Assembly: GCA_030549335.1 (NCBI GenBank)
Contig: CM060193.1
Location: 49,123,891-49,187,890, forward strand
Length of the DNA: 64,000 nucleotides
Origin: Pontederia crassipes
Lineage: Eukaryota > Streptophyta > Magnoliopsida > Commelinales > Pontederiaceae
Direction: 5' to 3'
Position numbers and translations under genes: made by a program. Under the pieces are notes generated by a model. That model was not told the origin of the DNA, did not search any database, and saw only the letters and a list, made by a program, of their open reading frames with translations. Of this stretch, positions 11,756 to 24,190 are shown one piece after another. How positions within the stretch are numbered: the first letter of the stretch is position 1; every line of letters begins with the position of its first letter.

Positions 11756-13850
11756 TGTAACGCCCCCAAATCGACCCCTGCCATATGGCGAAGACCAACC
11801 CGGAGACGCTACGACATGCTATGACTTTGACCATAATGTTGACCATATCTCAGTCAAGAACCGAGACATGTCAGAAAAAAATAATAAAATAAAAGAAGAT
11901 AACGTAAATATGCGGAAGTCTAAAAAGTGACTACATCATTCCTAAGGAATATAATAAGGTTCTACATCATGAAGCTATAAATGCGGAAGGGAAAAGGAAA
12001 CTAATAAGTCATGTGGTTCATGTGCTGTCTTGTCGTCAGAGCTTCGTCACCACACACCTACTCCACCTTGTCACTGACTTGGTCCTGTGGAAATCAGACA
12101 CAGGGGAGGAGGTCCTCCCGTAAGCTTTACAGCCTAGTGGAGAACCACATGATATACAATGCATAACATGAATAGAATAATCAGAGATAAATAATAATTC
12201 TTAACTTGAACTTGAAATGATAACATGGCAGCATCATAGATCATAGTAACTTGACTTGAGTTGAACATGCTTCTTGATCTTGGTTATTAATTAACAATTA
12301 GGATGACTTTAGTTGCCTTTAATCCTTGGGGTATGCCGAGCAAATGATATGGCCTTGTGCGGGTCAATGGGTGATCAAACCATGACCAAGGGAGCGACCC
12401 TTATCTTGATGCACTTGGCTTGGACTGGCAACCCATTGTTAATCTTTCATCTGATCTTATTAATCACTTTTGAATACCTTGTAACTCTTTCTTCTTTGTT
12501 CAATGAATACAATAAGATAAATAAGAAAATAAATCAATGAGAGAATAGATCTTGGAAACCAGTGAGAGATCTCTGTAGGGTCAGGAACATAGGATCGTAC
12601 ATAGGCAATATTCATATTTAAAAATATAATTAATTAATGAATCTAATAAAATGTTTCTGGAAATCGGTATGAGGTAAATCAGGAAAAAGAGTTCATGTTG
12701 GAATCATAAAATGTTCATATCAAAATAAGGGAAGACTGATGGGTGGAAAATTCAGGGTTGATGTGGCCGGGCACGGCCGTGACGATCTGAATGGCACGAT
12801 CAGATACATAGGTGGTGGCACGGGCGTGCCATGAGAGGGCACGACTGTGACATAGGGTAAGGGTGGTCGACCGATTTAATGGTCGATCGACCGATCTTCA
12901 TCCTGGTGCGGCTGGGTACTTGGTCATGGCACGGCTGTGCCGAAAGGATGGCACGGCCCTGATCGATCGGACACTCAGTCGATCGGCATCGGCCGACCTT
13001 TTACTTAGGTTCCGTCGAGTGATGACACGAGCGTGCCAGCAGGGTGGCATGACCGTGACGGTGGTGGCACGGGCGTGCCAGGAGATGGAACGACCATGAC
13101 GGTGGCATATTCCAGCCGATTTCAATACGAAAATTGCATGAATCTTTAACATATATTCGCCCTAACCTAATTTCTACATCCTAGCAATCAATAAGACATA
13201 AATAGAACAAACAAAATTAATTCAAACAAGAAGCCAATCAGGAATCAAATAATTCAAATAAGAATTTAATAATTAAATAAGAACCGTAGGAAAACTTCTT
13301 GATCCTTTTCGTTTCGTAATCAATTAGGACATGGATTAGGACAATTCAGAGGCTATGCAAGGTGATTTTGATTCACCCATCTCGGTTCGCGATTAATCCG
13401 TTCCTAAGTTCGTCGGAAATCGATTAACGATTCCCTCCCTTATTTCTTCCCTGACTTCCCTGTCCTCCCTCTCGGTTTTCTTGCTGCCCGTCTGCATAGC
13501 CCGATGGAGACAACATGAGGAAAAGAAATAAGAACCAGATGCTAATGCAGGAAGAGTATCCTAAGGTTACCTTTGCACCTAGGCGTAGAGGGCGTATCTC
13601 TTTGCCTCTATTCGCGTACGAGAGGAACAAAAGATGGGCAGGGGATAGGTCGTGAGAGTTAGGAGAGGAGGTTTTTAATTTTTTTGGTTAAATTTTTATC
13701 TAATACATCCCTTCTTCTACTCTAGGTTAGATTTAATTAATGAGATAAGATTTTATCTCTAATTTGAGTCTAATTGGGATTTGGTGCCGTCCCAAATCCA
13801 TCCCGATTTTTTTCTTTTTTTTTTGTCTTTGTTTTGAGCCGGTTGTTACA
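11756..13850. mobile_element. Solo LTR, 2,095 bp, TSD GTTTT
   Basis: It starts TGTAACGCCCCC and ends GGTTGTTACA, so it has the canonical TG...CA with a short inverted TGTAAC/GTTACA terminus. The 5-bp duplication GTTTT flanks it exactly (11751-11755 and 13851-13855). No gag or pol is present between, so this is one LTR left after LTR-LTR recombination. The length and the TGTAACGCCCC start fit large plant Ty3/gypsy LTRs (Tekay/Del-like), but clade is inference. Orientation is not determinable from the ends alone. Confidence 0.88.
12763..13105. repeat. Palindromic minisatellite inside the solo LTR
   Basis: Units built on the near-palindrome GGCACGGGCGTGCCA and its variants (GCACGGCCGTG, GGCACGGCTGTGCC) recur about eight times. 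They are interspersed with GGTCGATCGACCGATC-type words. GC content is much higher than the surroundings. It lies wholly within the LTR and has no coding meaning, although open frames cross it on both strands. Confidence 0.75.
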
Positions 13851-13960
13851 GTTTTACTCTACTTTTTACAATTAGAAATTAAACTACCGAGAATCAAAAG
13901 CTAACGACTAACGAAAAAAGAAAAAGAAAATAGAAATTAGTGTTGGTCGGCGTACAAAGA

Positions 13961-13967
13961 TATAAAA
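13961..13967 (+). promoter_or_regulatory. Candidate TATA box of the PAT1-like gene
   Basis: TATAAAA, about 150 bp upstream of the ATG. It is followed by a GA-rich stretch (13976-14060) typical of plant 5' leaders. ATAAATATAAGG at 14031 is an alternative. Placement is inferred from sequence only. Confidence 0.45.
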
Positions 13968-14114
13968 TTGGGGACGGAGAGAGAGAGAAAAAAAATCGAA
14001 AAAGAAAGAAGAAGAAAAGAAGAGGAGAAGATAAATATAAGGAAAAAAGAAAGCAAACACCAGCCGAAACCAAAAAAAGATCCCCTCCACTTCGCTTTCT
14101 AGGGTTTTTGTTCG

Positions 14115-17100
14115 ATGGCGGAACTCGACGGGGAGGGCGGAGCCTCCGAAGACCCAGGCCCTGGCATCTGCCCCGGGGGATCCGACGAGGCGTTTGCTGG
14201 TGAGATTTCTATTCTTTTGCCTGATTTCTCGCTGTTATTGTTATTTTTTTCGAGTTTGGATCTGTTGTTTTCCGCTTGTTTCTATGGAGGGATCGAATCC
14301 TTATGGAATTTACCGTTGGATTAGGTCGAAAAAGGGTTTCTTTCTTCTCCTTTTCTCTTTTGCGCTGCTGTTTTTGTTTAGAATTTGATGGAAAACAACA
14401 CCTTTTGCGTGGGGAGAAAAGTGACGTTTTCGATTGTTTGTAATCAGAGGAATGGATTTGAATTGCAAATCTGTTCTTTTCCTTATTGATGAAGTTATCA
14501 ATTTCTTCCCTTTCTTGTTTCTTTTATAATTGTTCTTGTTGTGTTAAAGTGCAGATTTTAATCCTTTTGGGCAACTTATCTCGTTTGTTTTAGGAACTTC
14601 GATTTGCAGAATTGTGAACTAATTATCACTCGTTTAGGTGCTTGATTTTAAAGGATCGCGCCAACTCATGCAAAACTCTGCAAGATACTTGCTTTAAGAC
14701 TGGTGTTTTTTTATAGTTCAATTTATGAATCTTTCAGATTTTCGTCGCCATAAAGTTGAAATTTCTGATTTAAAGCATTTATTAACTTCCCTTGCTGATT
14801 TACACTTTGCGATTTTGATGTTTGACTTGCTATATTTTCTGTTCATCAATTTGAATGTTTTGTTGAACTTGTGTTTTTATCTTTTTGTGCAGATGATGCT
14901 CGATTTGATGCTTCACAATATGCATTCTTTGGAAAGGATGTTGTGGAAGAAGTTGAATTGGGAGGATTGGAGGATGATGATTTCGGTGATGATCCAATTT
15001 TTGGGGGCATTGATCAGGAGTACCAATTTTCTGGTCTCAGAGATATAGCAGATGTAAGTTTGTTCATGAACTATATCAACTATGTCCATGATCACATTGG
15101 ATAGTGGTGACTAGCAATTGAAGGAAGGTTTTTAAATGTCTTTTCGGATTGATTTTACCAATTTTTACTGCATTTATGGGGAGTATTCCATAGAGAACTT
15201 ATTAGTGCTTGATCTATTATTGTTGTGTGATTTCTGTTGTTATGCGTTATTGTGTTTGACCTAGCTGGTTAGTTGACTTTGAAGGATATCTCTTAAGTCA
15301 GGTTAGTACCCGTTTGTTAACAAGAATTTTTTTTGTGCACAGGGGGAAGGTTTAGGGTCTCTTTCTGACATCGATGAACTTGCGGGTTCCCTTTCAAAGG
15401 TTGATATATCTTCCATTTAACTTTACAAAGCGTGATTTTTTTTGAGGAGTATAAAGTGTGATCTTGTACATCAATTCTTATAACTGTAGCTTTCACACCT
15501 CTCATAAAAAAATCTTGTTTTTGTCTCTAGCATGACCATTTGATAAAATGTGGAGGAAAGTAGGGGGTAGTGATCTCAACTTCAAATTGTAAAACTTCCT
15601 AAGGATACTTTTTCTTTTCTTTTTATTATGGCTGCATGATTATATTATATTTCAAAATATAGCTTGGATGAAAGGTCAATTGGGTTGCCAAATTTTGCAT
15701 CCATTTTCATGGATTCTTCGGAGCATTAACAAAATTTCACTCTGGGTCCGTAGATGTGGATTTTGGACTAATGAATCTTAGACCTATATTTTTATCTTAA
15801 CTTTTAGACAAATATTCTTGTATAGTTGGTTATCCTGTTAAAGTTTTCTTAGTGTTCTTGCTATATAGCCCCATCAGTATTTTCTGAATCTGTGTGATTG
15901 TTTGCACTTGTGATTATGTGCAAGATGCCTATATACTGGATGCCAGGTTGGAAACTCTAAATTCACCTATAGAAATAGGGCTTTCGTGTTGATAAGTGCA
16001 TTGGATTTATCCTGTTCATTTCAGTAGATGTATTTTTGTTGACAACAAGAATTATATTTTTGTTTCTTGAGGTGAAGAAATGTCTATTATTAGTCAGCCT
16101 ATGTTTAAGCTCAATTTGTTTCGCACAATTCGAACGCATATAACATGTGTAGGTATTTATATTCATTAAACAATCAACATATTCTATGCATTTCCTTCTC
16201 AACATATTTTATGCATTTGCATAATGTGCTACTTATTGGCTGGCTGTAATCAAATAATGGATATCTTTGTAGTTACTTGTGAGCATATTGTAAATGTAGC
16301 TTAATCTAACACTGATGACTTTTTCTGAATTAGACAAAATATTACCACTGACTGTATTTCCATAATTCATAAATGAGATTATGCACGACAGTGCAAAAGC
16401 TCTTGGATATGAGCTGTCTCATATAGGAAATAGTTCCAATGACTTATTTATTGTCACAAAATAGATATTGATATCATTCTACCAACATATGGCTTCATTT
16501 CCATCATTCCGGAGCATCTTAATCTTTAAGTTCTTTTTATCAAGTTCAGTATTTTATGATCTTGTGTGACAGATTCCTGTGTTTGGAAATATAGTTTCTG
16601 TTTTTTCTCAAGACAATTCCAGATAACAATCCTATAGGCTTTGGGTGTTATTTTCCTTTTATTTAGTAGGATTGTTAATATAGCTGATGTTTTCTAATGT
16701 TTATGAGATCCATCACAGAATAATGGATCCATTATTGTTCTCATAGTTCTTCTTTCGCAATTTTCCTTGACGAATTTATTGCTACCTTCTAAACATGACT
16801 TGTGGATAATGAGAATATTATATATGATTTCTTCCTCAGTTGAATAGGGGAATTAGTGAGCCAAGGAATGCAGAAGTAATTGGCCACGGGGGATCTTTTT
16901 CTAGAGAAAGTGAGTATCTTAATTTCACAAATTAGGTTTCAGTTTTGCACTTCACAAGTTTTTTTTGTTGAGTTTTACTTGCTAAAGAAACTTAGAATAA
17001 AGCCTCCTCTTTTCTAGTTTGGAATAAAGTCTTCTTGCAACTGAATTAGTGTTTATTTGTTGCTTGTAAACATAGTTAAATGCCCTTACTCTGTTTTCTG

Positions 17101-19452
17101 AGAATTAAGCTGATGCTTGTTGAGTCCAATTTTTTTTAATGATCGCTATAATGTTCAAATCGCATGTATGATTGCTATGAATTTCTCTTATGTTTCATTA
17201 ATAACAGACTTCTGCCTTTAATGTTTATCCCTTCTCAAAATAAAGAGAATAACTTCTATTTTTTTTTCTTTTTTGAGAAGAAAAGTATGACCACCAGGAT
17301 TTGTGGTGAAATTTATAGTTTGTTCAAGATTAAACACATTGGTTCATGTGATAGCATAATGGTTATCACTTTTATCATGTCAACTTCAGGTTCATCGACT
17401 GCTGACTGGGCACAGGAGCCAGGCTTTTCAAACTGGTTAGATCAGCAAATATTAGATGCTGAAGGTGTCCAAGATGGCAAGAGATGGTCACATCCAGATT
17501 CTTCAGTGCAATTTACAGCCTCCAGACCTTTGCACAGAACCTCCTCATACCCTCAACAGCAGCAGTTTAGTCCCAGTGAACCTATTATCGTACCTAGATC
17601 TCCCCATACCTCCTTCCCTCTTCCTGGTGGGCTCTCAAATATGTCCCCTGGCCACTCTCACCATAGAGGCATTTCATCTCCTACTACTGGATTCCAAATG
17701 CCATTCACTGCACCAAGTCCCTCTACTTTTCCCCAGTTCCATTTACCAGGCCCACCTCATGGATCACAATTTGGTGGAAATATGAGACAGTTTGGCCCAT
17801 CAGGTGCTTCTGTTAATGGGAAACATGGCCATTGGTTGGACCGAAGTAGTTCTCTGTCAGGAGAACAATTGAGTATGTTACCTAATTTGACACAGAATCA
17901 ACTGCCTCTTGTAAATGGTTCAATGCCTTCTCAACTGCTAGCACAACCGCAACATGGAATGCACCTAGGACAGCCTTTGCCACGATTCTCCAATATGCAG
18001 TCTCAGTTAGTTGGTCATAATCCTTCACCACAAATGATGAACAAGTTTGATCCAATGCATGGGATGGGTGACTTTAATGATCCAAGGTTTAGACCAATGT
18101 ACAAGGCAAGGCAAAACTTTCGATATTATCAACAGGGTTTTGATTCTGGCAATCAAAGGATTGACAATGGGTGGCAACCTAAGTACATGACAATGGAAGA
18201 GCTTGAAAGCATTTTGAGAATGCAGCATGCTGCAACTCATAGCAATGATCCCTATGTAGATGATTACTATCATCAGGCTTGCCTGGCGAAGAAGTCTGTT
18301 GGATCAAGACTAAAGCATCATTTTTGCCCAAATCTCATCAGAGATCTGCCTTCTAGAGCACGTGCTAAAGATGAGCCACATGCATTTCTTCAGGTGGATG
18401 CTCTTGGAAGGCTTCCCTTCTCCTCTATTCGTAGGCCCCGCCCTCTTCTTGAGGTTGAACCCCCATCGACAACGCAGGGAAATGCCCTTGAGCAAAAATC
18501 TTCCACAAAGCCTCTTGAACAGGAGCCAATGCTGGCTGCAAGAATCACTATTGAGGATGGCTTCTGCCTTCTTCTTGATGTGGATGATATTGACAGGTCA
18601 TTACAATTCAACCAGTCACAGGATGGTGGTGCTCAGCTTAGAAGGAAAAAGGAAGTTCTTCTAGAAGGGCTGGCAGCATCACTTCAACTCGTTGATCCAC
18701 TTGGCCCTGGTAAATCTAGTCACTCAGGACTAGCTCCAAATGATGATCTCGTGTTTCTGCGCTTAGTTTCTCTTCCAAAAGGGCGGAAGTTTCTTTCACG
18801 CTACCTCAAACTTCTAATTCCTGGCAGTGATCTTTGTCGAGTAGTTTGCATGGCTATTTTCCGTCACCTCAGATTTCTATTTGGTTCGTTGCCCTTGGAT
18901 TCAGGTGCAACTGAATCCATAAGTGATCTTGCAAGAACTGTTTCTGCATGTGTGAGTAGCATGGACCTGAATGGTCTTAGTGCTTGTCTTGCTGCTGTAG
19001 TTTGTTCTTCAGAACAACCGCCTCTTCGCCCACTTGGAAGTGTTGCTGGGGCTGGTGCAACTTTCATTCTAAAATCTGTTCTTGAGAGGGCAACAGAACT
19101 TCTAACCAACCTTAATAGTGCTGGAAACTACAGCGTAGCTAACAGGAATCTATGGCAGGCATCATTCAATGCATTCTTTGAGCTTCTTGCAAAGTACTGT
19201 CTTAACAAATATGACAGTATAATGCAAGCCTTCCTTGTGCAGGCCCAGAATTCTGCTGTTGTTGTATCAGATGCAACCAGAGCTATAAGCAAGGAGATGC
19301 CAGTGGATTTGCTGCGTGCTAGCATTCCTCATACTGATGAGAGTCAGAAGAAACAGCTACTTGATTTTGCTCAGAGGTCAATGCCAATAAGTGGCAATTA
19401 TTCTTATGGAGGCAGTAATGGACCAATAAATTCTCACCAAGTTCCTGGTTAA
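14115..19452 (+). CDS. PAT1: PAT1-type mRNA decapping activator (topoisomerase II-associated PAT1 family)
   Basis: Five coding exons joined by GT-AG introns: 14115-14199, 14893-15053, 15343-15399, 16840-16909 and 17390-19452. They total 2,436 nt, 811 aa, with TAA at 19450. All junction phases agree (1, 0, 0, 1). Residues 33-42 read FDASQYAFFG, followed by EEVELGGLED and, at about 87-104, GSLSDIDELAGSLSKLNRG, the conserved plant PAT1 N-terminus. The middle (about 140-390) is a Pro/Gln/Ser/His-rich linker. Residues 391-427 (MTMEELESILRMQ and HQACLAKK) and the C-terminal helical domain after about 520 match the family. Known role of the family: a P-body scaffold that joins the DDX6/Dhh1 helicase, the Lsm1-7 ring and Dcp2 to trigger decapping after deadenylation. 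The frame is open upstream of exon 5 to 17164, but that stretch is intron 4. The start is the first ATG after the GA-rich leader. Confidence 0.93.
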
Positions 19453-19518
19453 TATTTCTGGAGTCCTTGATGTGTTGTAGCTTTTCGCTTTGAGATTCCA
19501 GTGAAGGGGAAAATTTGA

Positions 19519-19953
19519 GGCAAATTTGCAAGTGAAGGGGAAAGTGGAGGATATGAACATTTGTAATATTGGTCATCCTTTCATTGCTTTGAAATTTGTT
19601 TTTCTTGCAGAACGTTATGTCTTTCTTTCAGCACACGTCTCTTCAACTTTGTGGGAGTCTGACTGGAAGGTGACTTCTGTGAGCTTAATTTTGTTGCTCT
19701 GCATGAACTCCAGATAAATAGAGGGACACTTAGATGTTATTTCCGTGGAAGGCAAATTTGCAAGGGGAAAACGCTGGAGGATATGAACATTTGTAATATT
19801 GGTCATCCTTTCATTGCTTTGAAATTTGTTTTTCTTGCAGAACCTTAAATGTCTTTCTTTCAGCACACCATCTCTTCAACTTTGTGGGAGTCTGACTGGA
19901 AGGTGACTTCTGGGGAGCTTAATTTTGTTGCTCTGAATGAACTCCAGATAACT
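19519..19953 (+). repeat. Tandem duplication (~232-234 bp unit) in the 3' flank of PAT1
   Basis: Copy 1 starts at 19519 and copy 2 at 19751 with GGCAAATTTGCAAG. Both carry GAGGATATGAACATTTG, CATCCTTTCATTGC, TTTGTTTTTCTTGCAGAAC, GTGGGAGTCTGACTGGAAG and AACTCCAGATAA/C. They differ by few substitutions and small indels, so the duplication is recent. Each copy contains a good splice-acceptor-like TTTTTCTTGCAG and a donor-like GGAAGGTGACTT, so the unit may hold a 3'-UTR exon. It begins 67 bp after the stop codon. Confidence 0.9.
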
Positions 19954-21050
19954 AGGGATAGAAACTGTACAGCTTCTGTTACTCAAAGCCAATCTTTCTG
20001 GCTGTTTAAAGATCAGGAAGACACCTGCAAGGTGTAGTTTCTTTGATTTGTTCTAGTGGAGTTTGTTTTAGCATCTTTCATAATCTTCTTCTGGTTCTAA
20101 TGTAGCTTTACGAAGTTGAATCATTAGCGGTGAGCATTTATTCTCTGTTATGTGAAAAAAAAGATGTCACGATTAATGCTTTGCTATTTTAAGACTTTAC
20201 CTCCCTCTTGATGAGCACCACCTGAAGCATGGATTAATATGTGTTTGGACTTCAGCTCAAATCGACATCGGTGTAATATTACTGTGAAAGCGTCTGAAAT
20301 CTTGAACTGCTGCTTTGGTAGTCTGGGTTCTAGGTTTAATAATTGAAACTATTAATACTTTAAAGTTTTTCTTGTGCTTACTTGTTTCTTTGCGTGGTGC
20401 TGTTTGCTGGATCCATTATCCCGAGTCACTGAGAAAGCCTAGTTTGACATTTTACCCGATGTTTCAGCTCTGCAATGCTATTTCAGGTTTTCTTCTGAGA
20501 TTTTAGTTTCTTGACCATAATTTGGCTATACAAGTTGCTGCTTTCTTTGACATTTGTTCTGAGCTCAGTTGAACTCCACAGATTTAGTTTCTTTCATGGT
20601 TAAACACGATATGTGGTTATAGGGTATAAATGTCTTCATAGAGGTGTAGGTTTTCTGAAGTGCTATGTTTCTTCTTTTTAGCTCAAGTGCCAAGGACTTG
20701 TTGGAATTTTCAACATTAAATTTGTTGCAGGGTCTCACGAAAACCCAGAATTACATGATGTCTCGTCCAACGGATCTAAAAGCTGTCCAAGTCTATTCAC
20801 AAAACTATTGATTGATGATTGCTACTTGCCAAGTCTGCTTTGTCCATGTTTTCATTACACAAACTCTAAGAGTAAGAGCTCTTTTGCCTTCTTTTTCCTC
20901 CTTACTCGTAATTCCCCTCTTTGTCTGTTTGATCCCTCTGTGTGTGCAATTCCCTTTCGCTCTAATAAAATGTGGAGTTCGGCTTCTCGCATAATTCTAA
21001 TTCTCGGACAGTGGCTATCGAGGATTTTGATATTTATGTAAAAGTTCAAA
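19954..21050 (+). other. 3' flank of PAT1, possibly transcribed, no coding gene supported
   Basis: Less AT-rich and more T-rich than intergenic DNA, like 3'-UTR or intron sequence. TTTGTTGCAGGGTCTCACG near 20730 looks like an acceptor followed by a non-coding exon. Open frames at 20315-20506 and 20808-21041 are T-rich and match nothing known. Confidence 0.35.
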
Positions 21051-23324
21051 GTTGTACGAGAAATTTAATGGCTCTACTGATTTGGTTTAGAAAACCTTAT
21101 ACAAAAGATGGATAAAAGTTATTTCTAGTAAAACAAGTTACAATTAACAAACCAGCTTTGATTATTATCCCATAGTTAAATTCAATATAAGGAGAGGTTT
21201 AAACCTTAGACAAAGGAAAAACTGAATAAATGCCCAACCGAGTGGTTGTAACAATCGCAACATTTCCAAACTCATCTATGCATCCAAGTCACGGTTGCAT
21301 ACCAAGTTTTCTAGCCGCATAACCGCATATAGGTTAGGATTTTTATTGCTAGTCACATATCACATAACAATGGAAGTCACGCCATGACACATGATATGAC
21401 AAGTTGTCCAGTGGTGTTCACTTGGAAAGACAATGGACAATTCAATTGGGACATAATAAGAACAACATTAACTGCAACTCACATCTTAATAAATAAATAA
21501 GCATAATGATAGGCATAAGATTCGAAGTCTCAAAGGTAAGGTAACGTTAAGAAATCACAGGTGTTCTCGAATGTATATAGAACCCAAGGTACCTAATGTC
21601 TGACTTTATGTGCAAGGCCCATATCATGAACATGCCACCACTTGAACATTCCGAACTTGGATGTATATGCATAAATAATAACAATAATTTAGAATAAATT
21701 CAATAAGGAATAACTTAACTAATATGCATCCATATAATAATAAGATAAATATTCATAACAATGACGATAAAAATAATTGCATTAACTTATTTTAATGTCC
21801 AATCTCAACATCCATTAGTGGCCATGAACCTTAATAATATTATAACATTTTAATGCCCAATGAATAATGAGATAAATATCTTTCAACTACTTTTCAATGT
21901 CAATTACAATTGAAGAAGTTATCTTTTAACTTTCTAGTCACTAGACAATTAATCTTTTAGTGGTCTTTTACCAAGGCATTGATATAGTTGGTGATCCTCA
22001 TGGCCAACATGTCTGGTCAAGTAGAGTTACACTTGCACTCATTTAACATTATGAAAACGTGCCAATCCAATTTTCACATCCTTGTCCAATCAATAAATAA
22101 TTCAAGGAGGATCAAATTTTATCCTCGATTTTTCATTTCAATCAATCAACACAATGCATCTTTTGACCCTGTAGTTTAACATGCAATTTCATATTTATAT
22201 ATGTAACAATCATTCACATAATAAGCATATCATAGCGAAATAATTAAATTACATAATTCGCATATCATGGCATGTAAACAAGGGAACATAACATTGACTT
22301 GAGTCATCATATCTAAAACATTCACATTTAATAATTTTGGCCTAAAAAGATAACAAATTTTTATTTGGCAACAGATGCTACCCGCCATTATTCAATACAA
22401 CAACCAACATTGACTAATACATAATCCTAATTTGGCCAATACTAACTGTATTGGTCAATACGAGCAGGTTGTATTGGGAAGAACAAAAAACTTTCGATCC
22501 GCTCGTATTCCCCAATATGACTATATCGAGTCCCTTGAACATTTCATCCATATTTCTTCCATTTTATCTCATGTTTGAACAAAAAACCATTATAAATAAT
22601 ACTTCTTTCTGTTCATTTAACATCATTAAAACATATTCTAGGCTAAATTCAACCTAATTTTATATTAGTTCTTTATGATCATCAAGGCATAAAAAAATCC
22701 AATATATAGGTTTGGTTCTTACAACGAAATAATCGATCATATGAAATTCTTGTAGCATGAATAATATTTTCATCCACAATATCAACACATCCATAAGAAA
22801 AGGAATAGATTGAACTCTTATTCCAAATGAATGAAATGATATTTAGTTCACGCTATTTACATTTTGTAAAGAAAGAAGCACTCTTTCCATTTCTTTTACA
22901 AGTGTGTTGCTCTTTTTAAGGACATTTTGGTTCATATTATTACATTCTACATTCTTTTAAGAAAATGTTCCAAAATATGCTCATAACATAAGCAATTACA
23001 AAAAGATTTTGTGAACCTTTTGCAACTACTTTCAAGCTTTCAATAGTTTCTACTTCTTGTACTCCCAAACTTCAATCAATAATTCTTCATAAGATAAATA
23101 TTTCTTTATGTTTCATTCTTCTATTCTTATCCTGATATTTTCTTGACATTAGCGCATGAAACACATTGTGAACCATTGAATAGGATGGTCAAAGTCAAGC
23201 TATATGCACCTTTTTTGGTTTGTTCTAACACCTAAAAAATCTTAATATACTATGAGCTTAATTTTCATTTCTTGCTAAATCGCATCGGGTTGATGAAGTC
23301 TTCAAAAGTATAAAGTCCCCTTTC
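21051..23324. other. Intergenic, decayed transposon-like, no gene
   Basis: AT-rich sequence with scattered words typical of old LTR-retrotransposon non-coding regions. Frames at 21988-22179 and 22451-22657 have no recognisable motif. The last ~200 bp before 23325, read on the minus strand, seem to continue the gypsy relic in shifted frames. Confidence 0.4.
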
Positions 23325-23459
23325 TTAAAGTTTTTGTTCTCTCCTTTGCATCATTAACATTCTTCTTTTAATCAAATCAAGTCTCTCCGGGTTTTCCTTC
23401 ACTATCTTGAGTCCAAAAAGTGTTTTCTCTCTCACTTCACTCCAACCATAAGGAGTCAT
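23325..23459 (-). pseudogene. Ty3/gypsy integrase fragment, relic
   Basis: On the minus strand, 45 codons read MTPYGWSEVREKTLFGLKIV, then KENPERLDLIKRRMLMMQ before a stop. The spacing of YG, W-EV-E, G-xxIV and the LIKxRM-xxQRR helix matches the gypsy integrase C-terminal region that precedes the KSYAD motif. Downstream (to about 23130) weaker similarity continues with frameshifts and stops. It is a non-functional remnant lying against a copia relic of opposite orientation. Confidence 0.6.
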
Positions 23460-23556
23460 TTCAATATTAGCATTGTATATATTGTATCATGTAAACTCCA
23501 CAAAATGCAGGTGGTTATCTCGATCTCCATAACAGTATAAGAAACATACTTTCTTA

Positions 23557-23760
23557 ATGTACTGTAATAGTTTAAGTACAATATACTTAGCCAATGATCA
23601 AATGCATCATGAAGAAATCAAACACATTGACGTTGGATATCACTTCATTCATAATGAAAAATGGATAAAGATGAAGAATGTCAGCATAGATGACAATCTA
23701 GTTGATATGTTCATCAAATTGATTCATACTAGTAGTTTCAATATTATTTGGACTTGCTAA
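23557..23760 (+). pseudogene. Ty1/copia RNase H C-terminal fragment, relic
   Basis: The 67 codons include YCNSLSTIYLANDQMHHE, IKHIDVGYHFI and DDNLVDMFIKLI. This is the copia RNase H signature (CDNQSAI-xLAxNP-xxHxRxKHIDxxxHFIR followed by DNxADxxTKxL) with several substitutions. The Cys-Asx of the catalytic region has changed (N-S for D-N/S), so activity is unlikely. Upstream pol is gone. RNase H removes the RNA strand during reverse transcription. Confidence 0.85.
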
Positions 23761-23853
23761 ATATTGACAATTGACAGTAGTCCTAGTGTCGAAACTGGCA
23801 GTGACATAGGTTGTTAGATAGCTACTAGGAGGATTCAATTCAAGGTGAAAATT

Positions 23854-24190
23854 TATTAATAATGCCTTGAATTCTACCCCAACTAAAAACTCATCTGGAC
23901 GCTCCAAAATTAAAGACATTCTCGCACTACAAAATATTATGATGTATTCGATTTGTGATTCATAATTGATTTATTTTCTTATCACGACATAGGTTTTCTA
24001 TTTTTATAGAATTAATGCAGAGTCTTAGTCGATCAGTAAATTCTCTCATGTGTAAAGAGAGTGTCTATATAAGCTCTCTAGAGGTCTAAAGAGTTCTCTT
24101 CTAATTTTCATCTAAAGAAAATTCTACACCGTCTTAGAATTCTCAATTCATTCTTCATTGCATAATTTCTCTTGTACGAAAATCCTAACA
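23854..24190 (+). repeat. 3' LTR of the copia relic
   Basis: It follows the RNase H stop by about 95 bp and is preceded by CAAGGTGAAAATT, a decayed form of the usual copia polypurine/LTR junction (CAAGGTGGAGATTGTTG). It contains a TATA box CTATATAAG at 24065-24073, then CT-rich leader sequence, and ends TCCTAACA at 24190. The start base is approximate. Confidence 0.6.

Noticed and set aside
17164..17389. N-terminal extension of the large PAT1 frame
   Set aside because: It is intron 4 read through; the acceptor TTCAG at 17385-17389 joins in frame to exon 4, and upstream exons carry the conserved PAT1 N-terminus.
20808..21041. Small frame downstream of PAT1
   Set aside because: T-rich, hydrophobic by composition, with an equally long antisense frame; no homology recognised.
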